A DNA stretch of 64,000 nucleotides from Palsa-504 sp963756575. Lineage in GTDB: Bacteria > Actinomycetota > Actinomycetes > Streptosporangiales > Streptosporangiaceae. A program made the translations under genes and the position numbers. The notes under the pieces are model-generated. The model did not search any database and was not told the DNA's origin. It saw only the letters and a list, made by a program, of their open reading frames with translations. Where the stretch lies: positions 62,001-126,000 of the forward strand of contig CAVWOM010000009.1 in assembly GCA_963756575.1 (NCBI GenBank), given 5' to 3'. Shown here in pieces: positions 7,524 through 16,595 of this stretch; the first letter of the stretch is position 1, and each line of letters starts with the position of its first letter.

Positions 7524-10020
7524 ATGACAGCGGCCGAGAGCGCCGACCTGGCGCAGCGCTATGACCCCCGTGACGTGCAGGAGAAGTGGCAGGCGCGCTG
7601 GGCGGAGCTAGAGCCGTTCCGCGCTGGCACCGATCCCGCCGATCCCCGGGAGCGGTTCTACCTGGTGGACATGTTCCCGTACCCGTCGGGTGACCTGCAC
7701 ATGGGCCACGCCGAGGCGTACGCCATCGGTGACGCTCTAGCCCGCTACCACTTCCTGCGCGGCCGGAACGTGCTGCACCCGATCGGCTGGGACGCCTTCG
7801 GCCTGCCCGCTGAGAACGCCGCCATCAGGAACAACACGCATCCGGCCGACTGGACGTACGCCAACATCGAGACCCAGGCGGCCTCGTTCCGGCGCTACGC
7901 CACCTCGTTCGACTGGAGCCGCAGGCTGCAGACCTGCGATCCCTCCTACTACCACTGGAACCAGTGGCTGTTCCTGCGGTTCTACGAGCGCAGCCTGGCC
8001 TACCGCCGGGACGGGTACGTGAACTGGTGCCCGGTGGACCAGACCGTGCTGGCCAACGAGCAGGTCATCGCCGGCAAGTGCGAGCGCTGCGGCGCGGACG
8101 TAGTACGGCGGATGCTGAACCAGTGGTACTTCAAGATCACCGAATACGCCGACCGGCTGCTCGAGGACGCCAAGCAGCTTGAGGGCAACTGGCCGGACCG
8201 CGTCCTGCTGATGCAGCGCAACTGGATCGGCCGCTCCGAGGGAGCCGAGGTCGACTTCGCGGTGGAAGGCCTCGACGAGCCGGTCACGGTGTTCACCACC
8301 AGGCCCGACACGCTGTACGGGGCCACGTTCTTCGTGGTGGCGGCCGACTCGCCGCTGGCCGAGCAGATCTGCGCCCCCGACCGCCTGCCCGAGCTCCGCG
8401 CCTACGTAGCGCAGGTCACGAAGCTGACCGACATCGAGCGGCAGTCCACCGAGCGCGAGAAGACCGGCGTCTTCCTGGGCCTGGCACGCGGTCAACCCGG
8501 TTAACGGCGAGCTGATCCCGGTGTGGGCCGCAGACTACGTGCTGCCCGACTACGGCACCGGGGCGATCATGGCGGTGCCCGCGCATGACCAGCGGGACCT
8601 GGACTTCGCCCGCGCCTACGGGCTGGACGTCCGGGTCGTGGTGGACACCGGGCTGCCGGACCCGGCGCAGACCTGGGTCGCGACCCCCGGCGACGGCGCG
8701 CTGGTGAACTCCGGCCCGCTCGACGGGATGGGCAAGGCCGAGGCGATCGCCGCGATCACCGCTCGTCTGGAGGACCAGGGCCAGGGTCACGGGGCCGTCA
8801 ACTACCGGCTGCGCGACTGGCTGGTCTCCAGGCAGCGCTTCTGGGGCACCCCGATCCCGATCATCCACTGCCCGTCCTGCGGCGAGGTGCCGGTTCCCGA
8901 CGACCAGCTTCCGGTGGTGCTGCCCGACCTGCGCGGCCAGGATCTGGTGCCCCGGGGCGTGTCGCCGCTGGCCGCGGCCGAGGACTGGGTCAACGTGGCC
9001 TGCCCGTCCTGCGGCGAGCCGGCTAAGCGGGATACGGACACCATGGACACGTTCGTCGACTCGTCCTGGTACATGTTCCGGTACTGCTCGCCCGGTTACG
9101 ACGGCGGCCCGTTCGATGCGGCCGAGGTACGCCGCTGGGCGCCGGTCGACATGTACGTGGGAGGCGTGGAGCACGCCATCCTCCACCTGCTGTACAGCCG
9201 GTTCTTCACCAAGATCCTGTATGACATGGGCCTGATCGACTTCACCGAGCCGTTCACCAAGCTGATCAACCAGGGCCAGGTGATCAACCACGGCAAGGCG
9301 ATGTCCAAGTCGCTCGGCAACGGCGTCGACCTCGGCCAGCAGCTCGAGCGGTTCGGCGTCGATGCGATCCGGCTGACCATGATCTTCGCCAGCCCGCCGG
9401 AAGACGACATCGACTGGGCCGACATGAACCCCGAGGCGATGGTCAAGTTCCTCGGCCGGGTCTGGCGGATCGCCGCCGACGTGGCCGAGGCGGACCGGGG
9501 CGCTGGTGACCGGCCGCCCGCCACCGGTGTCACCGAGCTACGCCGGGTCACCCACCGAACCATCGACGAGGTCACCCGTCAGGTGGAGGCCTATCACCTG
9601 AACGTGGCCGTAGCCCGGCTGATGGAGCTGGTCAGCGCCTCGCGCCGGGCCATCGATTCCGGGCCCGGAGCGGCAGATCCGGCCGTCCGCGAGGCGGCGG
9701 AGACACTGGCCGTCCTGGTGTCACTGTTCGCGCCGTACACCGCCGAGGAGACCTGGCAGCTGCTCGGGCACGAGGCGTCGGTGGCGCGTGCTACCTGGCC
9801 CGTCCCCGACCAGGCGCTGCTCACCCAGGAGAAGGTGACGTGCGTGGTGCAGGTCAACGGCAAGGTCCGCGACAAGCTCGAAGTCTCGCCGGAAATCGGC
9901 GAGGACGAGCTGCGCGAGCTCGCCCTGGCGGCACCGGGAGTCGTTCGCACCCTGGGGGAGCAGAAGGTCAACCGGGTCATCGTGCGGGCGCCGAAGCTGG
10001 TCAGCATCGTCGTGGCGTAA
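7524..10020 (+). CDS. leuS: leucyl-tRNA synthetase, one-base frameshift in this sequence
   Basis: LeuRS charges tRNA-Leu in the cytoplasm and edits wrong amino acids. The start ATG 7524 (MTAAESADLAQRYDP) has an RBS (GGTGAGGAA). Visible are the HIGH-class motif (PYPSGDLHMGHAEAY), the paired-Cys zinc-binding insertions (CERCG, CPSCGE), the editing domain (TTRPDTLYGATFFVV, YGTGAIMAVPAHDQRD) and KMSKS as AMSKS. The frame breaks at about 8483-8484: removing one G from ctGGcac joins ...FLGL to HAVNPVNGELIPVW, exactly the family sequence, giving about 831 aa. Both halves are intact and conserved. LeuS is essential and no second copy is seen, so a sequencing or assembly error is more likely than a real lesion. 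Expression is probably set by the upstream attenuator. Confidence 0.92.
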
Positions 10021-10033
10021 CCACGCCCCCGAG

Positions 10034-10057
10034 GGGCCGCGTCCTCGGACGCGGCCC
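10034..10057. terminator. GC hairpin between convergent leuS and lexA
   Basis: GGGCCGCGTCC (10034-10044) pairs perfectly with GGACGCGGCCC (10047-10057) across a 2-nt loop. It stands 14 bp after the leuS stop and 39 bp from the lexA stop, so it can serve both convergent genes. There is no T tract, as is common for actinomycete terminators. Confidence 0.65.
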
Positions 10058-10095
10058 GGCTCGGACACCCCCTCGGACCCTCGGACAGTCTCGTC

Positions 10096-10923
10096 TCAGA
10101 CCCGGCGCAGCACCGCGACGACGCGGCCGAGGATGGTGGCCTCGTCTCCGAGGATCGGCGTGTAGGCCGGGTTGTGCGGAATCAGCCAGACGTGCCCGTC
10201 GCTGCGCTTGAACGTCTTGACCGTCGCCTCGCCGTCCAGCATGGCGGCCACGATCTCGCCGTTCTCCGCGTTTTCCTGCTGCCGGACGACCACCCAGTCC
10301 CCGTCGGTGATGGCGGCGTTCATCATCGAGTCGCCCGCCACCTTGAGCAGGAACAGCGTGCCCTCGCCGACCAGCTGCCGGGGCAGCGGGAACACGTCTT
10401 CGATGGCCTGCTCGGCCAGGATCGGCCCCCCCGCGGCGATCCGCCCCACCAGCGGCACGTAGGCGGCTTCCTGCGACGGGATGTCGAAGCCCGGGATGTC
10501 GCCGGCTTCCTCCTCGTCCCGGACCGGCTCGCGGCTCGGCTCCGGCCGTACGGCCGGGTGACCGGGCAGGCGCACCTCAACCGTCCGCGGACGGCCCACG
10601 TCGCGGTGCAGGTACCCCTTCTTCTGCAGCGTGCTGAGCTGGTAGGAGACGCTCGACGTGCTGGTCAGCCCGACGGCCTCGCCGATCTCGCGCATCGAAG
10701 GCGGGTAGCCGCGCTGCTGTACCGATTCACGGATAACCTGCAGCACCTTGCGCTGCCGCCAGGTCAGCACGTGATTGGGATCGGGCTTATCCGGCGTTTC
10801 CGGGATAATGACCGGTACGCTGCCCTTCGGCTTGCGGCCTGGTCGGCCTTTCGGTCTGGGCGCCCCAGCCTGATCAGTGCCGGACACGCCGGTTACGGCG
10901 CCTCCCATGGCAGTTTCCTCCAT
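10096..10923 (-). CDS. lexA: LexA, SOS response repressor
   Basis: LexA represses DNA damage genes and cleaves itself when RecA is activated. The winged-helix DNA-binding domain is seen in QRKVLQVIRESVQQRGYPPS followed by MREIGEAVGLTSTSSVSYQL. The C-terminal S24 domain has the Ala-Gly cleavage site in GRIAAGGPI, the nucleophile Ser in GDSMMNAA and the general base Lys in EATVKTF. The N-terminus has an actinobacterial basic extension (RPKGRPGRKPKG). ATG 10923 (MEETAMGG) follows GGAAGG with 7-nt spacing; ATG 10908 behind GGAGGAA is nearly as good. The gene diverges from a LysM gene across a region with several LexA-box-like sites, so autoregulation is expected. This matches lexA-Rv2719c of Mycobacterium tuberculosis. 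Confidence 0.95.
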   Translation of the reverse strand: MEETAMGGAVTGVSGTDQAGAPRPKGRPGRKPKGSVPVIIPETPDKPDPNHVLTWRQRKVLQVIRESVQQRGYPPSMREIGEAVGLTSTSSVSYQLSTLQKKGYLHRDVGRPRTVEVRLPGHPAVRPEPSREPVRDEEEAGDIPGFDIPSQEAAYVPLVGRIAAGGPILAEQAIEDVFPLPRQLVGEGTLFLLKVAGDSMMNAAITDGDWVVVRQQENAENGEIVAAMLDGEATVKTFKRSDGHVWLIPHNPAYTPILGDEATILGRVVAVLRRV

Positions 10924-10988
10924 CTGATGACCTTCCGTGTCCGAGTTCTTGCGTGCTGAGTAGAGAGTAACGGTTCTCGCCCGAGATC

Positions 10989-11004
10989 CCAAACATCTGT
11001 TCGA
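10989..11004. promoter_or_regulatory. candidate LexA box 1 (lexA-proximal)
   Basis: CCAAAC-ATCT-GTTCGA resembles the actinobacterial SOS box TCGAAC-N4-GTTCGA, with a perfect right half and two mismatches in the left. It lies 66 bp upstream of the lexA start. Confidence 0.5.
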
Positions 11005-11052
11005 CGTGTCGTCAATTTGTCAGACCCGTGGCGTACAACGACTACATACCCC

Positions 11053-11064
11053 GTTCGATCGAAC
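11053..11064. promoter_or_regulatory. perfect 12-bp palindrome GTTCGATCGAAC
   Basis: The two SOS half-sites GTTCGA and TCGAAC abut in inverted order with no spacer, so this is not a normal LexA box by itself. It sits among the boxes and could pair in register with neighbouring halves or bind another factor. Confidence 0.4.
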
Positions 11065-11074
11065 AGTAATACGA

Positions 11075-11090
11075 TCGAATGGGTGTACGA
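11075..11090. promoter_or_regulatory. candidate LexA box 2
   Basis: TCGAAT-GGGT-GTACGA matches TCGAAC-N4-GTTCGA at 10 of 12 fixed positions. It lies 46 bp upstream of the LysM gene start, where a repressor would cover the promoter. Confidence 0.55.
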
Positions 11091-11106
11091 TCGAACGAGT
11101 TAAGGA

Positions 11107-11122
11107 TCGAATGAAAGTTTGA
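11107..11122. promoter_or_regulatory. candidate LexA box 3 (LysM-gene-proximal)
   Basis: TCGAAT-GAAA-GTTTGA matches the SOS box at 10 of 12 fixed positions, and the two deviations are not mutually symmetric. It ends just before the RBS of the LysM gene. Confidence 0.55.
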
Positions 11123-11136
11123 TCGGGGAGGTCGCC

Positions 11137-11517
11137 ATGAGTGCGATATCGGTAATCGCTCTGACCTGCGGTTATAAGAAGCGCCGCCGACACTCGCGGG
11201 CCGCTGCCGAGCCGCCGCTGCGGCTGACCAGGCGGGGCCGGATCGTCGTCGCGGTGGCGGCCGTGCTGTTCGTGGCCGTAATTTCGCTCCTCGCGGCCGG
11301 CGTGGCGCAGGCCACGAGCCACGGCTCCTCGCCGCGCGCGGCCCGGCAGAATCTCGTCCAGGTCGTCGTCCGGCCCGGTCAGACCCTGTGGTCGGTCGCC
11401 GAGAACGCGGATCCCGATCAGGACACCCGCGTGGTCGTCCAGCAGATCGTCGACCTCAATTCACTCAGTGGCCCCACCGTGGTCGCCGGGCAGCCGCTGT
11501 GGGTCCCCCGCGGCTGA
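11137..11517 (+). CDS. SOS-associated membrane LysM protein (ChiZ/Rv2719c-like position)
   Basis: A 126-aa protein with a basic cytoplasmic start (KKRRRHSR), one membrane segment (about residues 35-58, IVVAVAAVLFVAVISLLAAG) and a C-terminal LysM domain (VVRPGQTLWSVAENADPDQD through VDLNSLSGPTVVAGQPLWVP) that would bind peptidoglycan outside the membrane. ATG 11137 follows GGGGAGG. It diverges from lexA, with LexA-box-like sites between. In mycobacteria the gene in this place (Rv2719c, ChiZ) is damage-inducible and affects division; in corynebacteria the comparable gene is divS. Induction by DNA damage and a role in delaying division are inferred from this context. No catalytic hydrolase domain is seen beyond LysM. 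Confidence 0.82.
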   Translation: MSAISVIALTCGYKKRRRHSRAAAEPPLRLTRRGRIVVAVAAVLFVAVISLLAAGVAQATSHGSSPRAARQNLVQVVVRPGQTLWSVAENADPDQDTRVVVQQIVDLNSLSGPTVVAGQPLWVPRG

Positions 11518-11709
11518 ACGCGAGCGCGACACGCCGGCCCGCCGCCACTGCACCCAGCGACCCGCCACGCCGACACGCCGCCACCGCATCCGGCGACCCG
11601 ACACGCCGACACGCCGGGCGGCGCGCCGTGCCGAGCAGCTCACCGGCCTCTTTTTGCGGGTCATCCGCCCAGGGCAGCTTGCCTCCGGCCGTCTGGTGGT
11701 CTACCGTAA
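11518..11709. other. gene-free stretch with repeated CACGCCGACACG-like words
   Basis: No convincing frame. The stretch 11530-11630 is rich in ACACGCCG/GACCCG words, so frames on both strands look protein-like by composition only. Confidence 0.4.
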
Positions 11710-11757
11710 CCACAACATCTAGTACTTACATCGATGTGTTTTTTCCACAAGTTGTGT
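11710..11757 (+). promoter_or_regulatory. candidate NrdR box pair upstream of nrdR-nrdJ
   Basis: CCACAACATCTAGTAC (11710-11725) and TTTCCACAAGTTGTGT (11742-11757) each resemble the palindromic NrdR box (about aCaCwAtATaTwGtGt), the first at about 11 of 16 positions and the second at about 10. They are separated by 16 bp, which puts both on the same face of the helix, as described for Streptomyces nrd promoters. A perfect palindrome ACATCGATGT (11728-11737) lies between them. NrdR would then repress its own operon when dATP is high. Confidence 0.5.
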
Positions 11758-11811
11758 TCACAGCGGGTAAACTGATTGTGAGCAAACGCGGCGGCCGGGG
11801 AGGTGGAACGC

Positions 11812-12294
11812 ATGTACTGCCCCTTCTGCCGTAACCCGGACAGCCGGGTCATCGACAGCCGGACGGCTGACGACGGCACCGCGATCCGCCGCCGGAGGTC
11901 GTGCCCTGAGTGCGGCCGGCGGTTCACCACCCAGGAGACGGTCATCTTGATGGTGGCCAAGCGCAGCGGCGTCACCGAGCCGTTTGCCCGGGACAAGATC
12001 ATCCGTGGCGTGCAGCGCGCGTGCCAGGGACGGCCTGTCAGCGAGGACAAGCTGGCGATCCTGGCTCAGCAGGTGGAAGAGACGATCAGGGCGCGGGGGC
12101 TGGGTGAGGTCCCCTCGCACGAGGTGGGCCTGGCCATCCTGGGCCCGCTGCGGGACCTGGACGAGGTGGCCTACCTCAGGTTCGCCTCGGTCTACCGGAG
12201 TTTCGAGTCGCTCGCCGACTTCGAAGACGAGATCACCGCCCTGCGCCAGGGACACCGCGACGCTGGTGCCAGCGCCGCGGACCCGGCGTCTTAA
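11812..12294 (+). CDS. nrdR: transcriptional repressor NrdR
   Basis: NrdR is a zinc-ribbon and ATP-cone repressor of ribonucleotide reductase genes that senses dATP/ATP. The N-terminus MYCPFCRNPDSRVIDSR and the second pair CPECGRRF give the four zinc cysteines, and the ATP-cone begins near residue 45 with RSGVTEPFARDKIIRGVQRA. GGGGAGG at 11797-11803 sets ATG 11812 as start; the GTG at 11803 overlaps the RBS. The gene is followed 85 bp later by nrdJ, as in Streptomyces. Length (160 aa) is normal. Confidence 0.95.
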   Translation: MYCPFCRNPDSRVIDSRTADDGTAIRRRRSCPECGRRFTTQETVILMVAKRSGVTEPFARDKIIRGVQRACQGRPVSEDKLAILAQQVEETIRARGLGEVPSHEVGLAILGPLRDLDEVAYLRFASVYRSFESLADFEDEITALRQGHRDAGASAADPAS

Positions 12295-12345
12295 GGACGG
12301 CACCAGCAGTAGTCATCGCGGACAAGACGGCCTAAAGGCCTGGCA

Positions 12346-12363
12346 GGGATCTGGTCAGATCCC
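12346..12363 (+). promoter_or_regulatory. perfect hairpin just upstream of the nrdJ RBS
   Basis: GGGATCTG (12346-12353) pairs with CAGATCCC (12356-12363) across a 2-nt loop, 3 bp before AAGGGGGAC, the nrdJ RBS. A smaller stem GGCC-TAAA-GGCC lies at 12329-12340. Such a stem can affect translation or processing of the nrdR-nrdJ mRNA; no consensus of a B12 riboswitch is seen. Confidence 0.45.
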
Positions 12364-12379
12364 AGAAGGGGGACCCCAC

Positions 12380-15279
12380 ATGACGGAGACGGTGAGCGGT
12401 GCGACGACCCGGAAGGGCAAGGCGGCCCAGCTGAGTAAGGCCGAGTCCAGCCGGAACAAGCTCAAGATGCGGCGCATCCACACCACTTCCGGAGTGCATC
12501 CCTATGACCAGGTGACCTGGGAACGCCGCGATGTCGTCATGACGAACTGGCGGGACGGCACGGTCAACTTCGAGCAGCACGGCGTGGAATTCCCCGATTT
12601 CTGGTCGGTGAACGCCGCCAACATCGTGACCACCAAGTACTTCCGCGGCGCGGTCGGCTCACCGCAGCGCGAGTGGAGCCTCAAGCAGCTCATCGACCGG
12701 GTCGTCGGCACCTATGAGAAGGCGGGCCGGCAGCACGGCTACTTCGCCACCGACGAGGACGCCGAGATCTTCGGGCACGAGCTGCGCTACGCCCTGGTCC
12801 ACCAGATCTTCAGCTTCAACTCCCCGGTCTGGTTCAACGTCGGCACCCAGTCCCCGCAGCAGGTGTCAGCCTGCTTCATCCTGGCCGTGGACGACACCAT
12901 GGACGCCATCCTGGACTGGTACCGGGAGGAGGGGCTGATCTTCAAGGGCGGCTCCGGGCCGGCGTCAACCTGTCCAAGATCAGGTCGAGCAAGGAGCTGC
13001 TGTCCTCCGGCGGCACCGCCAGCGGCCCGGTCTCCTTCATGCGCGGCGCCGACGCCTCGGCCGGCACGATCAAGTCGGGCGGTGCCACCCGCCGCGCGGC
13101 CAAGATGGTCGTCCTCGACGTGGACCACCCCGACATCGCCGAATTCATCGTGACCAAGGCGCGCGAGGAAGAGAAGGTGCGGGTGCTCCGCGACGCCGGG
13201 TTCGACATGGACCTGGGCGGCAAGGACATCGTCAGCGTCCAGTACCAGAACGCCAACAACTCGGTCCGGGTCTCCGACGAGTTCATGCGCGCGGTGGAGG
13301 AAGGCAAGGAGTTCGATCTGCTCGCCCGGCGCACCGGCGAGGTCGTCGAGCGGATCGACGCGCGCAAGCTGATGCGCGACCTGGCCCAGGCCGCCTGGGA
13401 CTGCGCCGACCCCGGCATCCAGTACGACGGCACCATCAACGACTGGCACACCAACCCGGAGTCGGGCCGTATCACGGCCAGCAATCCCTGCTCGGAGTAC
13501 ATGAGCCTGGACAACTCGTCCTGCAACCTGGCCAGCATCAACTTGCTCAAGTTCCTCCGCGACGACGACACCTTCGACGCCGCGCGGTTCGCGAAGATCA
13601 CGCAGCTGATCATCACCGCGATGGACATCTCGATCAGCTTCGCCGACTTCCCGACCACCAAGATCGCCGAGACCACCCGCGCCTACCGCCAGCTGGGCAT
13701 CGGCTACGCCAACCTGGGCGCGCTGCTCATGGCCACCGGGCACGCCTACGACTCCGCGGGCGGCCGGGCCATCGCCGCCGCGATCACCTCGCTGATGACC
13801 GGGGCCGCCTACCGGACCTCGGCCGAGCTGGCCGCGGCCGTCGGCCCCTACGACGGTTACGCCCGCAACGCCAAGCCGCACCAGCGGGTCATCCGCAAGC
13901 ACGCGGATGCCAGCGAGCAGATCGGCACGGTTGGCACGATCGAGCGCGAGATCCTCGACCTGGCTCACGAGACCTGGCAGGATTGCGTCCGCCTCGGCGA
14001 CGCCAACGGGTACCGGAACGCGCAGGCCAGCCTGCTCGCGCCGACCGGGACCATCGGCCTGATGATGGACTGCGACACCACCGGCATCGAGCCCGACCTG
14101 GCCCTGGTCAAGTTCAAGAAGCTGGTCGGCGGCGGCTCGATGCAGATCGTCAACCAGACCGTGCCGCGGGCCCTGAAGAACCTCGGCTACCCGCACGAGC
14201 AGGTCGAGGCGATCACCGAGTACATCGCCGAGCACGGCCATGTGGTCAATGCCCCTGGCCTGCGGCCCGAGCACTACGAAGTGTTCGACTGCGCGATGGG
14301 CGAGCGCTCGATCAGCCCGATGGGCCACGTCCGGATGATGGCCGCCGTCCAGCCGTACCTGTCCGGCGCGATCAGCAAGACGGTCAACATGCCGGAGAGC
14401 GCCACCGTCGAGGAGATCGAGGAGATCTACTTCGAGGGCTGGAAGCTCGGACTGAAGGCCCTGGCCATCTACCGGGACAACTGCAAGGTCGGCCAGCCGC
14501 TCTCCGTCGCCGGGAAGAAGCCCGCTGAGGCGGCCGCCGTCGCGGAAGCCCAGCCGGCCGCGGCTCACCGGCCGGTCCGCCGCCGGCTGCCCCGGCAGCG
14601 TCCCGCCATGGTGACCAGGTTCTCCGTAGCCGGCGCCGAGGGGTACATGACGGTCTCGAACTACCCGGACGATGGCGTGGGCGAGGTGTTCCTCAAGCTC
14701 GGCAAGCAGGGCTCGACCCTGGCCGGGGTGATGGACGCCTTCTCCATGGCCATCTCGGTCGGCCTGCAGTACGGCATCCCGCTCGACCAGTACGTGGCCA
14801 AGTTCACCAACATGCGGTTCGAGCCGGCCGGTCTCACCGACGACCCGGACATCAGGCTGGCCAGCTCGGTGATGGACTACATCTTCCGCCGCCTGGCGCT
14901 GGACCACCTGCCCTACGAGGACCGCGCCGAGCTCGGCATCCTGTCCGCCGCCGAGCGCGCCGCCGAGGTCGCCGGGCACGACCCGGCCGCGCTGACCGAG
15001 GAGGTCGACCCGACCGAGCTCGCCCAGTCGGCCGCCGTAGAGCAACCCCACCACGCCGAACGGGATGCCGTTCCCGCCACGCCCCCCGCTCAAGCCCGTC
15101 CGGCAGCGGCGTCCTTTCCGGCCGGAGCCTCGGGTCCGCACAGCTCGACCGAGCTGATCGAGGCGCAGCAGGGCCGGACCGCGGACGCCCCGCTCTGCCT
15201 CACCTGCGGCACCAAGATGCGCCCGGCCGGCAGCTGCTACGTCTGCGAAGGCTGCGGCTCCACCAGCGGCTGCAGCTAG
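12380..15279 (+). CDS. nrdJ: adenosylcobalamin-dependent ribonucleotide reductase (class II), one-base frameshift
   Basis: NrdJ reduces ribonucleotides to deoxyribonucleotides without oxygen, using coenzyme B12. ATG 12380 (MTETVSGATTRKGK) has the RBS AAGGGGGAC. Landmarks are FSFNSPVWFNVG, SACFILAVDDTMD, the catalytic NPCSEYMSLDNSSCNLASIN (residues about 372-391), the PTGTIG loop and the C-terminal zinc ribbon CLTCGTKMRPAGSCYVCEGC. The frame breaks at 12956-12958: adding one G to the GGG run restores GGSGAGVNLSKIRSS, giving about 966 aa. The gene follows nrdR and is probably controlled by it. A homopolymer error in the sequence is the simplest explanation for the break. The need for B12 fits the cobU gene at the other end of the window. 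Confidence 0.93.
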
Positions 15280-15281
15280 TT

Positions 15282-15337
15282 AGCTGAACGAGAGGGAGAT
15301 GCGCCGTGATCATCACGATGCATCTCCCTCATCAGCT
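15282..15337 (+). terminator. nested hairpin terminator after nrdJ
   Basis: GAGGGAGATGC (15292-15302) pairs with GCATCTCCCTC (15320-15330). An outer stem AGCTGA/TCAGCT (15282-15287, 15332-15337) and an inner stem GTGAT/ATCAC (15307-15317) extend the structure. It begins 2 bp after the nrdJ stop. Confidence 0.8.
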
Positions 15338-15958
15338 ATCCGAAGGCTGTACCGGGTAACGCGCCAGATACGCTGGCCGAAGGTGAATTCAACCGCCTTT
15401 ATATCCGAGCCATTTGCGTGATCGCCCTCCGTCGTAACCAGGGCGATGTCGAGGTATACCGCGCAAAGGACGTAATCAACCCTCGCCCCGAATCTGCCTC
15501 GAAGGTCGGATCGCGCGTCGATGCCGAGGCTCTTCTAAACGATCTCCGCACCAGCACCGGCGTGGAGTCCGCGTTGGGGGTACCGGCCGGACCTAACTCC
15601 GGTTTGAGCGTGAGCTTGCCTCCGATCGCGACACCCTTCTCGGTCACCTGATCGCGGGGTAAATAGCAGCCCTCGAGCGAGTGGGATCCCAGTCCCACCG
15701 TAGGTGTGTAATCGGTCATCAGCGAGTCGGCCAGCACTGAGAAGCTCTGCCACCGCTCCGAACGGCCGTACCAGGGCGCCCCGGCTTTGCCTCACCATGG
15801 ACAGCTCAGGTCTGCGGGCACTCGCCCGCATCCCTTGAGTACATTCTGGGTTCTGCCGTCCATCCCTTGGTGGCTTGGCAGCATCTGCTGTTCCGTCCGC
15901 CGCGCGGCGCCACTGGGGGATATCCCCTAGGGAACGCTCAGCCGGCAGGAGAAACTCA
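15338..15958. other. 620-bp region of lower GC without a recognisable gene
   Basis: The base composition is less GC-rich than the neighbours. The longest sensible frame is on the minus strand at 15399-15737 (112 aa, begins MLADSLMTDYTPTVGLGSHS from a GTG with no clear RBS). Reading on with a shift near 15738 would extend it N-terminally through RPFGAVAELLS. I recognise no family. It may be a decayed gene or a foreign remnant; nothing in it supports a function. Confidence 0.3.
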
Positions 15959-16330
15959 GTGGGGGAGTGGGTGATCTTCCTGAGGCGAAACGACGCCCCG
16001 CCAGCCGATGATGAAGGCATGGAAACGAACAACATTCCCCCGCAAGACGACACCCGCGATGGCGCGACCGCCGGGAACCGGACCGGTCAGCGGACGCTCC
16101 GGCGCCCCACGCAGAACCGGATCTTCGCCGGCGTTGGCGCCGGCGTCGCGGATTACCTCGGCACCGACGTGACCGCGACCCGGGCAGGCCTGGCCGCGGT
16201 CGCGATCCTCGGCCACGTGGCGATCCCGGCCTATGCCATCGGCTGGGCGCTGATGCCCGAGGAGGGCAAGTCACGCTCCCGCGCCGCCGAGTTCCTCGAC
16301 TCGGCGACCACCCGCATCCGGCGGGCTTAG
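15959..16330 (+). CDS. PspC domain small membrane protein
   Basis: The core RRPTQNRIFAGVGAGVADYL then GTDVTATRAGLAAVAILGHV and AIPAYAIGWALMPEE is a PspC domain, known from phage-shock and envelope-stress proteins and from the N-terminus of sensor kinases. One hydrophobic segment (about residues 77-100) would sit in the membrane. GTG 15959 has a good RBS (AGGAGA at 15947-15952), giving 123 aa; ATG 16019 would give 103 aa but has GAAGG only 2 nt away. The gene stands alone. It may be an envelope-stress component; no psp partner gene is nearby. Confidence 0.75.
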   Translation: MGEWVIFLRRNDAPPADDEGMETNNIPPQDDTRDGATAGNRTGQRTLRRPTQNRIFAGVGAGVADYLGTDVTATRAGLAAVAILGHVAIPAYAIGWALMPEEGKSRSRAAEFLDSATTRIRRA

Positions 16331-16376
16331 CGGCGCCCCGCCGGTCACCCTCAGGCTGGGATCGCGAGGGCAAGGC

Positions 16377-16468
16377 GGCCATGTAGTCTTCGGCGGATCG
16401 GCCATGTCCACAGCGGCAGATCGCTCACGTACCCTTCGGCAGACCGGCCACGTACCGTGTTCTAGCTG
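16377..16468 (+). repeat. degenerate 23-bp tandem repeat, four units
   Basis: Units start at 16377, 16400, 16423 and 16446; each has the form GGCCATGT...CGGCAGATC with several differences. It lies between the PspC gene and the glycosyltransferase gene. Confidence 0.6.
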
Positions 16469-16595
16469 CTGTTATGTATTCGCGGCCTGCGTCAGCAGGC
16501 GGCGCTCACCGGACAGCCTCCGGGACTCCCGAGGATCTCCTCAAAGAGTGCTCAAATACCCCGATGTAGTAGCAAAACGTGCCTACGTTCGGGAA

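Noticed and set aside
12295..12379. B12 riboswitch upstream of nrdJ
   Set aside because: The 85-bp spacer is too short and has no B12-box-like sequence; only simple stems are seen.
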